From the NCBI GenBank assembly GCA_003140835.1, contig PLLA01000080.1, positions 11,003-75,002 of the forward strand: DNA of 64,000 nucleotides, given 5' to 3'. The notes below the pieces were generated by a model, which made no database searches, was not told the origin of the DNA, and saw only the letters and a program-made list of their open reading frames with translations. The translations under genes and the position numbers were made by a program. This document shows positions 8,348 to 17,081 of this stretch, piece by piece (position 1 is the first letter of the stretch; each line of letters starts with the position of its first letter). This DNA comes from Candidatus Tumulicola scandinaviensis (lineage in GTDB: Bacteria; Vulcanimicrobiota; Vulcanimicrobiia; Vulcanimicrobiales; Vulcanimicrobiaceae).

Positions 8348-8811
8348 CTTGCCCTCCCTCGCAACGTTTCACCCGATGCAGCCCGTACGCGCATCTCCTG
8401 GATTAAGTTCCACCCTGTCAATGCGTCGCTGACAGCTTCTCAGCTGACCGTCCCTCCGCTAACCGCCTCTCTGCTATACTGAATTCACGCTCAGTTGTTT
8501 GGTTGTGAGCCGTTCTCGCCTTCATCCGCAAGACCGTCCTCCCGTAATCTTCCCAGCCCTCTCAGCGTAATGGCCCCTCTGTCATGATGTGTGCGCAATG
8601 TTGCGTACCGGGCCAGGCTGCAGCGCTCCTGCAATTCATGCAAAAGCGCATCCCAGCCGAAAACGTGAGTGTGGGTCGAATCGATCGGCGCGTCGCAAGC
8701 GCTTCCCCGAATCTCCCTGCATAGAAAACTTAAGATCCCAGGCGCAGCTCTGCACACAGCCGAGCCCCGCCCAGGAACACAGCAACTCCGGCCACGCCGC
8801 TGGATCCCTGG
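8348..8811. other. intergenic region, possible long helicase leader
   Basis: 464 bases with no convincing gene. A TATACT hexamer lies at 8475-8480 in the + direction without a clear -35 box. If it is used, the helicase mRNA would have a leader of about 330-400 bases. Long structured leaders are known for cold-inducible RNA helicase mRNAs, but nothing here proves it. Confidence 0.35.
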
Positions 8812-10056
8812 ATGAAAGACCGGCTGATTAAAGATCAGCCCAAAGAGGGAATCCAGGCCAGGCCCGAGCACAGGAACGAATTGAAACTATTTTCTGAACT
8901 CAACCTTTCGCCGGCTCTGCAACAGCAGATTGCCGCCGCCAACTTCATCACCCCCACCCCGGTCCAGGCCGGAGCGATTCCGCCCGCCCTTGAAGGCCGC
9001 GACGTCATCGCCACCGCCCAAACCGGCACCGGTAAGACCCTCAGCTTCCTCATCCCCCTCATCGAGCGAATGCCCAAAACAACAAAGGGAGCAGCCGCCC
9101 TCGTCCTCCTGCCCACGCGCGAGCTGGCCATGCAGGTCCTCGATCACTACCGCCACCTCACCCACGCCAAAGGCACTGCGGCGCTGGTCTGCGGCGGCCT
9201 CGCTGAAGGTCCGCAGCTCGACGCCATCCGCCGCGGCGCGCGGCTCATCGTCGCCACCCCCGGCCGCCTCGAAGACTACCTCGACCGCAAGCTGGTCAAC
9301 CTCAGCGGCATCAAAATCCTGGTCCTCGACGAAGTCGACCGCATGCTCGACATGGGCTTTCTGCCGGACGTTCGCCGCATCATCACGCAGGTGCCCACCG
9401 ATCGGCAGACGCTCTTCTTCTCCGCAACGTTACCGCCGCAAATCTCCGGACTCGTCCGCGAGATCCTTCGCGATCCGGTGCGCGTAGAGCTGGCGGCCAA
9501 AGCGGCTCCCGTCCAAACGCTGAGCCAAACGCTTTACGCGGTTCCCCAGGAGAACAAGACCGATCTTCTCGTCGAGTTGCTGAAAGACAACGCCATCTTT
9601 TCGGCGATTGCGTTCACGCGAACCAAAGCGCGTGCCAACCGGCTGGCTGCGGCGCTGCAGAAGCACCGCATTCCAGTGAACCTAATTCACGGCGACCGCT
9701 CGCAATCGCAACGCACGCATGCCTTGGAAAACTTTAAGCAGGGCCGCTATCGCGTTCTCGTCGCAACCGATATCGCCGCCCGCGGCATCGACATCTCGTC
9801 GCTGGGCCACGTGATCAACTACGACGTGCCGCTCGTCGCGGCCGACTATTTGCACCGCGTCGGACGGACCGCTCGCGCCAAAGCCGCCGGCGACGCCATC
9901 ACGTTCGTTTCTTCCGACGAAGAGCCGCTCATCAAGCAGATCGAGTACGTGCTCGGCAAACGCCTCGAACGCAGCCAAAATCCACTCTTTCCCGAAGCCA
10001 GCGTCGAGCCACCGAAAGCGCGCGTCGTTTACCGTTCGCGCTCGCGCCGCCGCTAA
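8812..10056 (+). CDS. DEAD-box ATP-dependent RNA helicase (RhlE/SrmB-like) with a DEVD motif II
   Basis: 414 residues. Motifs in order: Q motif FITPTPVQAGAIPPAL, motif I AQTGTGKT, Ia PTRELAMQV, Ib ATPGRLEDYL, motif II DEVD (canonical DEAD), III SAT, IV AIAFTRTKARANRLA, V VATDIAARGIDI and VI HRVGRTAR, then a basic tail RSRSRRR. It would unwind short RNA duplexes in RNA decay or ribosome assembly. Start choice is open: ATG 8812 has no clear ribosome site, while TTG 8881 has AGGA 6 bases upstream and sits where homologues begin. Codon style appears to change between the first and second halves (near 9.4 kb). Confidence 0.92.
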   Translation: MKDRLIKDQPKEGIQARPEHRNELKLFSELNLSPALQQQIAAANFITPTPVQAGAIPPALEGRDVIATAQTGTGKTLSFLIPLIERMPKTTKGAAALVLLPTRELAMQVLDHYRHLTHAKGTAALVCGGLAEGPQLDAIRRGARLIVATPGRLEDYLDRKLVNLSGIKILVLDEVDRMLDMGFLPDVRRIITQVPTDRQTLFFSATLPPQISGLVREILRDPVRVELAAKAAPVQTLSQTLYAVPQENKTDLLVELLKDNAIFSAIAFTRTKARANRLAAALQKHRIPVNLIHGDRSQSQRTHALENFKQGRYRVLVATDIAARGIDISSLGHVINYDVPLVAADYLHRVGRTARAKAAGDAITFVSSDEEPLIKQIEYVLGKRLERSQNPLFPEASVEPPKARVVYRSRSRRR

Positions 10057-10064
10057 GCAGCACC

Positions 10065-10093
10065 CGGCGCGAAGCGCCGCAGTCGAAGGACGC
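10065..10093. repeat. dispersed repeat copy (GAAGCGCCGCAGTCGAAGGACGC)
   Basis: Directly after the helicase stop lies GCGCGAAGCGCCGC followed by AGTCGAAGGACGC. The same words occur at 33594-33659 and, in part, at 3391-3406 and 26984-27000. Confidence 0.6.
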
Positions 10094-10225
10094 TAGCATA
10101 TAGTTTAGCCAACGCTTGCGATCGTGAGTAAGGAAGAGCCTTCGCTGCCACAGGCGGCGCCGTTCCGAGAGCAACCCGCTTCGGATCGGTCTGCCGCATC
10201 GGGAGCGCAGCCGCGGTCACGAGTC

Positions 10226-10530
10226 ATGTACGTCGAATCGAAGGCCGATAGCCTCAATGGCCCGGCGTGGATTGGAAGCGTTTTCTTCTCCAAGCGCGGA
10301 GCAACGCTCTACGACAAAGGCCGCTCTTTTCGAAGTCTCAAAGGGAGAGGTTTTAAGGCCAACTACTACGACACGGAAACCTTGGATCAATACTGGATTT
10401 CCGGACCGCGAAAAGACGGTAAGGACCGTCTCTACAATACCGGACCGCCGTGCACGTCGACGTCGACGTATGGGATGAGTATTGGCCGGCGATACGCAAG
10501 GCGACGCCCGTTCCAAAACGCCGCAAATAA
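10226..10530 (+). pseudogene. small conserved protein of unknown function, frameshifted
   Basis: From ATG 10226 the frame gives MYVESKADSLNGPAWIGS, then SLKGRGFKANYYDTET and YWISGPRKDGKDRLYN. This is a widespread small conserved protein, sometimes mis-annotated as a DXP synthase. After GPP (near 10447) the frame breaks. One base further on, the expected C-terminus VDVDVWDEYWPAIRKATP resumes and ends at TAA 10528-10530. A single missing base, with CCGCCGTGCAC in place of CCGCCGGTGCAC, explains it. Because both halves are well preserved, this is a very recent mutation or a sequence error. Confidence 0.75.
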
Positions 10531-10534
10531 CGCG

Positions 10535-10990
10535 TTACGCGGGCTTGAAAATCATCAGCACCAAGATAGCGACGATGAGAACCGCCAGAAACGCCGCCCA
10601 GACGTTGCCGCGGACGGCGAGCCCTTTTGCGGATGCGCTCGCGACTCCGTCACGTTCGACAGCCGCGATCTGCGCGCGCAGCGCCGGCGAGTAGCCGAGA
10701 TACGCCGCGAATATTGCCACCGCCCATAGGGCCATTGCCCATGCGATCCAGTGCGTCCGAAACGAGTATCCGCCGAGTGCCACCATGGCCATCCCGGTCG
10801 GCAACAAGAGAATGTACGCCGGGTTGGCGATCCAGTCGTCGATGAACTTGATGCCGCGCAACGCCACCGGCGCAAACGCCGGATTCGCGTTTGCGCGCGC
10901 GAACCAAACGCCGTAGGTCAAGTTCGCACCCAGCGCCGTAATCGCGAGCAGCACGTGAAAGAGCTTAATGGCCAGATACGCGACAGGCAT
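10535..10990 (-). CDS. DUF2269-family integral membrane protein
   Basis: 151 residues with four membrane helices: about 5-27, 52-75, 80-100 and 128-148. The start LAIKLFHVLLAITALGANL and the central IKFIDDWIANPAYILLLPTG are typical of predicted membrane proteins in DUF2269 or related families. Function is unknown. It is convergent with the frameshifted small gene, the stops being 5 bases apart. Confidence 0.75.
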   Translation of the reverse strand: MPVAYLAIKLFHVLLAITALGANLTYGVWFARANANPAFAPVALRGIKFIDDWIANPAYILLLPTGMAMVALGGYSFRTHWIAWAMALWAVAIFAAYLGYSPALRAQIAAVERDGVASASAKGLAVRGNVWAAFLAVLIVAILVLMIFKPA

Positions 10991-11128
10991 GCGTCAGGGC
11001 TTCGCCCACGCACCTGCGCGGGGCCTTGTAGCCAGAGGCTCGCCGGGCAGGCGTTCGCCGCCGCCAACACTTTGCCGTCTGGCCACGTCTGTTTGGCAGA
11101 TGCTTTCTTCGCATAAGGCCGCAAGAAC

Positions 11129-11686
11129 GTGCCCCTGAGCGTCGACGATGGCGCGATAGAAGCCGCACGCTCGGGCGGCGCAGGCGTCGACCGCCTGATC
11201 GCTGCGGTTTGGCCTGAGGCGTATCGGATTGCTTTCGGTGTCCTTCGCGATCGCGGCCTGGCCGAAGATGCCGCCCAAGAAGCGTGTGCGTCGATCGCTC
11301 GCGGCCTTCCGTCGCTCAAGAATACGGCCGCGTTCTCGACCTGGAGCTATAAAATTATCGTCAATCGAGCCATATCCGCGGCCCGCGCGCGCCCGCGGAC
11401 GTTGACGCTCGATTCGTCGATTGAGTCCGGCGTGCATGTCGATCGCACCGTCGCGGTGGACCTCTCCAACGCTCTTTCCCGGCTCTCCGTCGTTCAACGC
11501 GCCGCCGTCATCTTGCACTACTACGCCGGTCTAAATAGCAGGGAGATCGCGGCCGCCACCGGCGTGACGTCCGCCACCGTGCGCTTTCACCTCATGCTCG
11601 CGCGCCGAGCGCTGCGCAAGGCACTTTCGAGTGACGATGCCTGCGGGAACCAATCCGTCGAGGAGGCTGCTACCGATGCTCGCTGA
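11129..11686 (+). CDS. ECF-type RNA polymerase sigma factor
   Basis: 185 residues from a GTG start. Region 2 (about 24-90) includes AYRIAFGVLRDRGLAEDAAQEA and FSTWSYKIIVNRAIS. Region 4 (about 112-170) includes LSVVQRAAVILHYYAGLNS and EIAAATGVTSATVRFHLMLARRALRK, the DNA-binding helix-turn-helix. These define an extracytoplasmic-function sigma factor. The next gene overlaps its end and encodes a one-pass membrane protein, the usual arrangement for a cognate anti-sigma factor. The signal sensed is unknown. Confidence 0.9.
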   Translation: MPLSVDDGAIEAARSGGAGVDRLIAAVWPEAYRIAFGVLRDRGLAEDAAQEACASIARGLPSLKNTAAFSTWSYKIIVNRAISAARARPRTLTLDSSIESGVHVDRTVAVDLSNALSRLSVVQRAAVILHYYAGLNSREIAAATGVTSATVRFHLMLARRALRKALSSDDACGNQSVEEAATDAR

Positions 11687-12449
11687 TGCTCAGATTCGTA
11701 ATGCTTTAGCAGCGATGCTTCACGATATCGATCCGCCGCCGGTTCCGCTGCACGCGATTCAGGAGAGATTCGAACGGCGTTCCCCAGCGAAGCATCTCCC
11801 GCCAGCTAAAATACGGCTCGCCCTTGCAACCTCGGCGATCGTCGCGGTGCTCTTTCTGGCACTCGCGTCGAGTAGTCGCGAATTCATCCGAACGATCGAA
11901 GAGCGCGTCGCCTCGATCCTGCAGTGGGCGCCTCCGCCATCCCCGCCCCGATCCTTGAGCTCGGCGATTTCATCCCAAACCGCGACCGTCTGGTCCGCGC
12001 AACAGCAGGTTTCGTTTCGAATCGTGCCGCCGGCGGGTTTGCCCAACGATATCACTCGAAGGCGCGTCTGGATGACACCATCGCTCGTCTATTCTAAGCT
12101 CACGCGGAAATGGTCGAAGGGCGATCTCGAAATCACCTTCAGCTACGACCGCACGCGCCACCGCTCGTTCGAGCTCGTTGCCGATCGGTTCGACCCGCGC
12201 TTCGGACGGCCGCCGAAGTATATGTTCGAAGACGACTCGACCAACGGCCGCATGCTAATAAGACACCCCAATTTTGCATGGCGTAATGGCAACCAAGAGA
12301 TGTCGGCGACCGCGAGCGGCGACATCAGCGTGGGGGAAATCGAAGCCATCCGCGACGCGATGCACGGAGTTCCTCTCCAAGGCGCAGAGACGCACTCGGG
12401 GTTGAACGCGGGAACGCTCGTCAAGCAGATCCGGCTTCGCAAGCCTTAA
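11676..12449 (+). CDS. membrane-anchored protein coupled to the ECF sigma factor (putative anti-sigma factor)
   Basis: 257 residues from ATG 11676, which overlaps the sigma-factor stop by 11 bases and has GAGGAGG about 9 bases upstream. The cytoplasmic N-terminal part (1-45) is followed by one membrane helix (about 48-65, RLALATSAIVAVLFLALA) and a roughly 190-residue outer domain with no recognised motif. The position and topology suggest an anti-sigma factor. No zinc-binding HxxxCxxC (ZAS) motif is present, so this is inferred from context only. Confidence 0.6.
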   Translation: MLADAQIRNALAAMLHDIDPPPVPLHAIQERFERRSPAKHLPPAKIRLALATSAIVAVLFLALASSSREFIRTIEERVASILQWAPPPSPPRSLSSAISSQTATVWSAQQQVSFRIVPPAGLPNDITRRRVWMTPSLVYSKLTRKWSKGDLEITFSYDRTRHRSFELVADRFDPRFGRPPKYMFEDDSTNGRMLIRHPNFAWRNGNQEMSATASGDISVGEIEAIRDAMHGVPLQGAETHSGLNAGTLVKQIRLRKP

Positions 12450-12450
12450 G

Positions 12451-13083
12451 CTACGAAGGCGCAAAGACCGACGGCGATACAGGCGCGTCGGGCTTGTAGT
12501 TGCTAAACGTGATGGTGCCGTCGACGCTGTAGCCGGGGAAGCGCGCCGCGATATCGGCCTTTGAAGGCAGCCGATAGCTGCCGACGGTGGAATACGATTG
12601 GTCGAAGCTCAGGGTTCCGCCGTTCGTATAGGACCACTGCGCGCGTGTGAGGAGCGCGCTCTGGTCGTTGACGGTGATGGTAACGCTCTTGACGCGACTG
12701 CCGGTCGCTTTCGGCACGAGCGAATAGGTCGATGCACCGCCGTCGTCGCTCAGCGGCGTGACGGTGTACTGTGCGACTACTTGATCGTAGCTCGGCGTTG
12801 CCGAAACGAGATTCTGAAACTTGCTGAGCGGACCGAATACGTTTTGAAATGCGATCTTGCGCTTCGGCCTCAAGTAGTAAACCGTGCCGCTGAAACTCTT
12901 ATGAAGTGGAAGCGCCACGTGCAAAATTGCCGACAACTGCGCGTCGGCGGTATAGGAATTCAGCGTGGGATTCGGATTGGCCGCTCGTTGAAGGAGGCTC
13001 ATCGAGGGCGTCTGCGCGGCCGCCACCGTCGACGCCGGCGCGAGCAACGCCAGCGTCAGCGTCGCAGCAATCGATGCGTTCAT
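12451..13083 (-). CDS. secreted LolA-like protein of unknown function
   Basis: 210 residues with a signal peptide (MNASIAATLTLALLAPAS, cleavage after about AAA at 23). The mature part is rich in beta strands: SYTADAQLSAILHVALPLHK, GTVYYLRPKRKIAFQ, then repeated strands to PGYSVDGTITFSNY. This is the layout of outer-membrane lipoprotein-sorting-like (LolA fold) proteins. The partner is not evident. It ends one base from the stop of the convergent membrane protein. Confidence 0.6.
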   Translation of the reverse strand: MNASIAATLTLALLAPASTVAAAQTPSMSLLQRAANPNPTLNSYTADAQLSAILHVALPLHKSFSGTVYYLRPKRKIAFQNVFGPLSKFQNLVSATPSYDQVVAQYTVTPLSDDGGASTYSLVPKATGSRVKSVTITVNDQSALLTRAQWSYTNGGTLSFDQSYSTVGSYRLPSKADIAARFPGYSVDGTITFSNYKPDAPVSPSVFAPS

Positions 13084-13096
13084 CTACAGTCGCTCC

Positions 13097-15232
13097 TTAC
13101 GGTTTGAGGATGAGGCGTTCGCGGGTAGCCGCCTCAACTGCGCCGATACTAAACGGCAGCGGCTCGAGCCTTCCCGAGATCCAATCCGCGGTCAAGTCGC
13201 TGTAGTGGCCCGACCCGGGTTCGCCCGACTCGCCGCTCGGGATCGCAATGCCGCCCGCATCCCAATTGCCCGTATCCCAAACTGCCCGGAAGCTCTGCGA
13301 AAAGCCCGGTTCTTGCAGATGGATCGTGTATTCGTCGCCGTCACCCGGCAGCGTGGCCCCGTTGAGGAATCCGAAGCGCAACGGTGCCAGCGGATGCTCG
13401 ATGCGCACCGCGCCGGCTCGCCCCCATGGCTGGGTTCGCGCGCTGGGGCCGTACAACGCGCTGCGGAGATCCGAATCGACGTCGTCGTCGCCACCGGCGC
13501 GGAGCCGGCCTACCAGGGCGTAGAGGGACGGCGCATTTTCTTCCAACCTCGTCCGCACGGCGTGCTCGAGCGTCGCAACCCGTGATGCCGCGCTAAACGT
13601 GCCGTTCCAGGAGGTCAGTTGGCGCGCGAGCCCGCGCTCTGCCGGATCGCCGTCCCGCGACAGCGCCGCAGAGGTCAGTCGCGCAAACTCTAAGTCGATC
13701 GGTGACACGGCGTCGAGCTGCATGCGCGCAAAGTATGCCGCATCGTAACGGTCGCTCGAACGCAAGAGTTCCGCGATCCGATATGCGCGATAGGGCGGAT
13801 CGAACGCGGCCGACAGCCGAAACGGATAGCCGGATCGATACATCTTGTTGTTGGCGCTGACGATCGTGGCGGCTCGCGAAACGGCGAGGCCGGGCAGCCG
13901 CCAAAACGGAATTGCGTCGAAGCGCCGGAACAAATCGCGTGCCGGATGAACGTACCGGCCCCAGGCCGGATCTAGCGGAACGTCGCCCGCGAGATGGTAG
14001 GCGACGTCGCCGCGCCGATCCGTGATCGCGAAATTTTCGGCGGTGCCGTGATATCCGGCCAGCAGCCGAATGGCGGCGCGCGTGCTGGTCGCGCGATCCA
14101 ACGCTAGGAAAGCCGTCACCGCGGATTGCCGTTGGTAGAATAGCGGCCATCGTACCAGCACGAGCCGGCCCCCGTCGTAGGTGTCCGGGACGCCGAACTC
14201 GTGGGCTGTCCGGTAGTACGAAGCCACGACGTCTTTCGAAAAGCGAACGTGGAAGACTTCACGCGCCCAGGCGCGCGGCGTCAGGTGGCCTGATTCGAAG
14301 ACGCTCATGGCCGACGCATCGGCATTGGTTGCGGCCCACGCGATGCGCTCGTTGTGGCCCAACAGCACCCCTGGAGTGCCGGGAATCGATGCGCCGGCGA
14401 CGTGCATTCCGGGAGCGCGCAGATCTTCCAGGTACCATAAGCCCGGAATCGTCAGATCCAAATGGGGATCGTTGGCAATCAGCGCGCTGCCGCCGGCCGT
14501 TCGCAATCCGCCGGCTGCCCACGCGTTGCTCCCGGCCCGCCCCGGCGTAGCTGCCGGCGCACGGCCGCGCCATGGCCACAGCGCGACCTCGGACGCGGTT
14601 GCGCCGCGGCGCGGCGGGGCGGCGAATCGTCCGTCGAGCGTCACGTCGTAGCTCGGATCGCTAAGCGGGTAGTAGTCGCCGAATCCGCGCGCACCGTACC
14701 GTTTCCAGCTGTCGTTGCGGGCGAGGACGTCGTGCCACGAGTCGGCCAGGGCAATCGACACCGCCAGCGATACGGCCAGCGAATCTTGCGGCTTCCACGG
14801 GCGCGGTCGATACACGAGCAGTCGAAACTCGATGGGTAACGGTTGCGTTCGCATGGCCGCATTCACGCCGTCGCTGAAGGCGGCGAGCACCGCGCGCTCG
14901 CGTCGGCCCATCGCCTGCCACTGCCGCGCCGCGATGTCGTGCACGTCGTAATAGCGCTGTTCCCGGTCGATCGATAACGCGCGCGGTCCGAGCACTTCGG
15001 CCAGCGTGCCGGTCGCATACCGGCGCGTCAACTCCATCTGAAAGAGCCGGTCGGAACCCTCGACGAATCCCTGCGCGTAAAAAAGATCGTGTGGCGAGGC
15101 CGCCACAATGTGCGGAACGTCGCGGCCATCGCGCGCAATGGCAACCCGCGCATACAGAAATGGCGCAGCAATCGTGCCGCTCGTCGCCGCGTGCGCGCGA
15201 AATCCCCACGCGACGCTACCGGCGTACGCCAA
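13097..15232 (-). CDS. penicillin acylase family (Ntn) hydrolase
   Basis: 711 residues. The family pattern is complete: an alpha-chain region with VPHIVAASPHDLFYAQGFVEG and DRLFQMELTRRYATGTLAE, then the self-processing site AGSNAWAAGG with nucleophile S235, followed by LIANDPHLDLTIPGLWY. Family members cleave amide bonds in beta-lactams or N-acyl homoserine lactones, usually in the periplasm. The only ATG/GTG/TTG available is TTG 15232. Codons just upstream encode a strong hydrophobic stretch (GVALILAAAALALAYAG) in the same frame, bounded by TGA, so the true start may be a rarer codon further up. Substrate unknown. Confidence 0.88.
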   Translation of the reverse strand: MAYAGSVAWGFRAHAATSGTIAAPFLYARVAIARDGRDVPHIVAASPHDLFYAQGFVEGSDRLFQMELTRRYATGTLAEVLGPRALSIDREQRYYDVHDIAARQWQAMGRRERAVLAAFSDGVNAAMRTQPLPIEFRLLVYRPRPWKPQDSLAVSLAVSIALADSWHDVLARNDSWKRYGARGFGDYYPLSDPSYDVTLDGRFAAPPRRGATASEVALWPWRGRAPAATPGRAGSNAWAAGGLRTAGGSALIANDPHLDLTIPGLWYLEDLRAPGMHVAGASIPGTPGVLLGHNERIAWAATNADASAMSVFESGHLTPRAWAREVFHVRFSKDVVASYYRTAHEFGVPDTYDGGRLVLVRWPLFYQRQSAVTAFLALDRATSTRAAIRLLAGYHGTAENFAITDRRGDVAYHLAGDVPLDPAWGRYVHPARDLFRRFDAIPFWRLPGLAVSRAATIVSANNKMYRSGYPFRLSAAFDPPYRAYRIAELLRSSDRYDAAYFARMQLDAVSPIDLEFARLTSAALSRDGDPAERGLARQLTSWNGTFSAASRVATLEHAVRTRLEENAPSLYALVGRLRAGGDDDVDSDLRSALYGPSARTQPWGRAGAVRIEHPLAPLRFGFLNGATLPGDGDEYTIHLQEPGFSQSFRAVWDTGNWDAGGIAIPSGESGEPGSGHYSDLTADWISGRLEPLPFSIGAVEAATRERLILKP

Positions 15233-15384
15233 CGCCAGCGCCGCGGCCGCGAGTATGAGAGCGACGCCATGCCGCGCACGCGCGCGCTGCCACGGCGTCG
15301 AACGCCGATATCGGGCGGCAGAGATCTCGAACGAGATCTTCGCGTTGGCGCGCCGTCAGGCGCCGCTCTAGTTTCCTCGTATGG

Positions 15385-16101
15385 TTACGTTTTCTCCGCG
15401 AAGAGTTGCGAGTAAAGGATTCCCGCAATCGCCGCCCCGATGATCGGTGCAACCCAGAAGAGCCATAACTGTCCGAGCGCCCAGCCGCCCTGCGCGAACA
15501 GTGCCGGACCCAGGCTGCGCGCCGGATTCACCGACGTGTTGGTGATCGGAATGCCGATCAAATGAATCAGGGTCAAACATAAGCCGATCGCAAGTCCGGC
15601 AAACCCAGCCGGGGCGCGTTTGTCGGTGCTGCCCAGGATGACTGCTAGGAAGAAGAACGTCAGCACCACTTCTGCAACGAACGCCGCCGCCAGATTGTAA
15701 CCGCCGGGCGAGTGGTCGCCGTAGCCGTTGGCCGCGAAGTTGCCGGCGCCGGCGAACCCGGCCTTGCCCGAGAGGATGAAGTACAAGACCGCCGCCGCCG
15801 CGATGGCGGCTACACACTGGGTGATGATGTACGGGATCACGTCTTTGCCGTCGAACCGGCGGGCGACCCACAGACCGATGGTCACGGCCGGATTGAAGTG
15901 ACCGCCGGAAATCGGCCCGAGCGCGTAGACCGCGGTCAAGACCGTCAGACCAAACGCCAACGCCACGCCGGCGAACCCGATGCCGATCGGAACCTTGTCA
16001 GGTGCGAGGAACAGAGCGGCGAAAATCGCGCTGCCGCATCCGCCAAAAACCAACCAGAACGTCCCCAGAAACTCGGCGGAGACGCGCTTTGCAATGGGCA
16101 T
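15385..16101 (-). CDS. aqpZ: aquaporin Z-type water channel
   Basis: 238 residues from ATG 16101, preceded by AGGAGG at 6 bases. Six membrane helices and both NPA loops are present (GGHFNPAVT and TSVNPARS). The second half contains [19 protein letters not shown], matching the water-selective filter of AqpZ (the His before the second NPA and the Arg after it). An insertion with [16 protein letters not shown] lies between helices 3 and 4. It should pass water across the inner membrane. Confidence 0.93.
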   Translation of the reverse strand: MPIAKRVSAEFLGTFWLVFGGCGSAIFAALFLAPDKVPIGIGFAGVALAFGLTVLTAVYALGPISGGHFNPAVTIGLWVARRFDGKDVIPYIITQCVAAIAAAAVLYFILSGKAGFAGAGNFAANGYGDHSPGGYNLAAAFVAEVVLTFFFLAVILGSTDKRAPAGFAGLAIGLCLTLIHLIGIPITNTSVNPARSLGPALFAQGGWALGQLWLFWVAPIIGAAIAGILYSQLFAEKT

Positions 16102-16140
16102 AGTAGCCCTCCTTTTGCGCATTGTATCCTCCGCGGGCAA

Positions 16141-16174
16141 TAAAAGGAACCGCTCGGTCGAAACCGAGCGGTTC
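16141..16174 (-). terminator. rho-independent terminator of the phasin transcript
   Basis: A perfect 12-bp stem GAACCGCTCGGT (16147-16158) and ACCGAGCGGTTC (16163-16174) encloses a 4-base loop. Read on the minus strand it is followed by CTTTTATT. It lies about 80 bases past the phasin stop. On the + strand a run of eight T follows after 9 bases, but no + gene ends here. Confidence 0.8.
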
Positions 16175-16254
16175 TTGCTACCCTTTTTTTTCCTAAACGG
16201 GACATTCCCCCAGGCGTGGCGTCCTAATTGGAGCCCGTCCCCCTTGGTGTGGAC

Positions 16255-16638
16255 TTACTTGTTCGCGGTGACCGGCTTCGACGGAATGGTCGAGCCGTTC
16301 TGGGTCACGTTCTGCGTCATGTTCTGGGCGGTGGCAGTCGCCTGCTTGACGGTGGCTTCGGCCTGCTTCTGGGTCTCGACGAGGATCTCGGCGATCTTCA
16401 GCGTGTAGGCTTTGCGAAGCTCCAGGACCTGCGAGGCGAATCCGAACGACATCTCGACGAGCTGCGTCGGCGACGGCATGTTCTCGAAGGTCGGGAACGT
16501 GCCCGGCTTCTCGGCGAACTCTTTGCCGAACGAGCGGAACTGCTCGAGTGCCTTGATGCTGGCATCCTGACCCTGCTTGAGGGTGTTCAGGCTCTCTTGC
16601 TGCATTTTGGTGAAATAGTCGGCTACGTTGACAGCCAT
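16255..16638 (-). CDS. phasin-like PHA granule protein
   Basis: 127 residues, start supported by AGGAG about 9 bases upstream. The protein is helical and Gln/Glu/Lys-rich with NVADYFTKMQQESLNTLK and LRKAYTLKIAEILVETQKQA, the amphipathic heptad pattern of phasins that coat polyhydroxyalkanoate granules. The tail (TAQNMTQNVTQNGSTIPSKP) is disordered. Location next to the XRE regulator and PHA synthase supports the role. It has its own terminator. Confidence 0.75.
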   Translation of the reverse strand: MAVNVADYFTKMQQESLNTLKQGQDASIKALEQFRSFGKEFAEKPGTFPTFENMPSPTQLVEMSFGFASQVLELRKAYTLKIAEILVETQKQAEATVKQATATAQNMTQNVTQNGSTIPSKPVTANK

Positions 16639-16697
16639 TTTCGTTGTACTCCTGTGTGCGTTGGTGTGCTAAGTCTACCAAGCACCCGGGGCATTTG

Positions 16698-17081
16698 TCA
16701 ACCGCCGGAGCCGCCCCCGGCAAAACTGCGGTAAATTCGGATGAGCGCTTCCTTCTGATCGACCGTCAGCCGCGGGTCGAGCTTAATGGCGTGCTCCACG
16801 CCGTGGTGGTTATCTTGCTCGGCATTACTATCGAGCAAGCCGGCTTGAGTGTACATCGTCTCGGCCGATAGATGCAGCGCGTTGGCGATCTGCTTGAGCA
16901 CGTCGGCCGACGGTTTGTAGAGGCCGCGTTCTACCTGGCTCAGGTATGGATTGGAGATCTTGGCGATCTCCGCCAGTTGCCGCATCGACAGGTTGGCCAG
17001 CTCGCGCTGGCTCCGGATAAAATCACCGAGGCTGCTCCAGGCGGTACGCGGCTCGCGATCCTCCTCGGGCCCGTCGGTCAC
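16698..17081 (-). CDS. XRE-family helix-turn-helix regulator of the PHA cluster
   Basis: 127 residues. The Cro/CI-type helix-turn-helix spans about 17-75 (LGDFIRSQRELANLSMRQLA, ISNPYLSQVERGLYKPSADVL). The C-terminal part (DPRLTVDQKEALIRIYRSF) resembles small XRE regulators of actinobacterial and related PHA loci. It overlaps the end of phaC by 4 bases, so it is co-translated with the synthase. A role in controlling the phasin gene downstream is inferred from position. Confidence 0.78.
   Translation of the reverse strand: MTDGPEEDREPRTAWSSLGDFIRSQRELANLSMRQLAEIAKISNPYLSQVERGLYKPSADVLKQIANALHLSAETMYTQAGLLDSNAEQDNHHGVEHAIKLDPRLTVDQKEALIRIYRSFAGGGSGG

Noticed and set aside
10991-11128. Minus-strand frame reading LRPYAKKASAKQTWPDGKVL as a gene remnant
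   Set aside because: Short, no recognisable family and no start; left unannotated.
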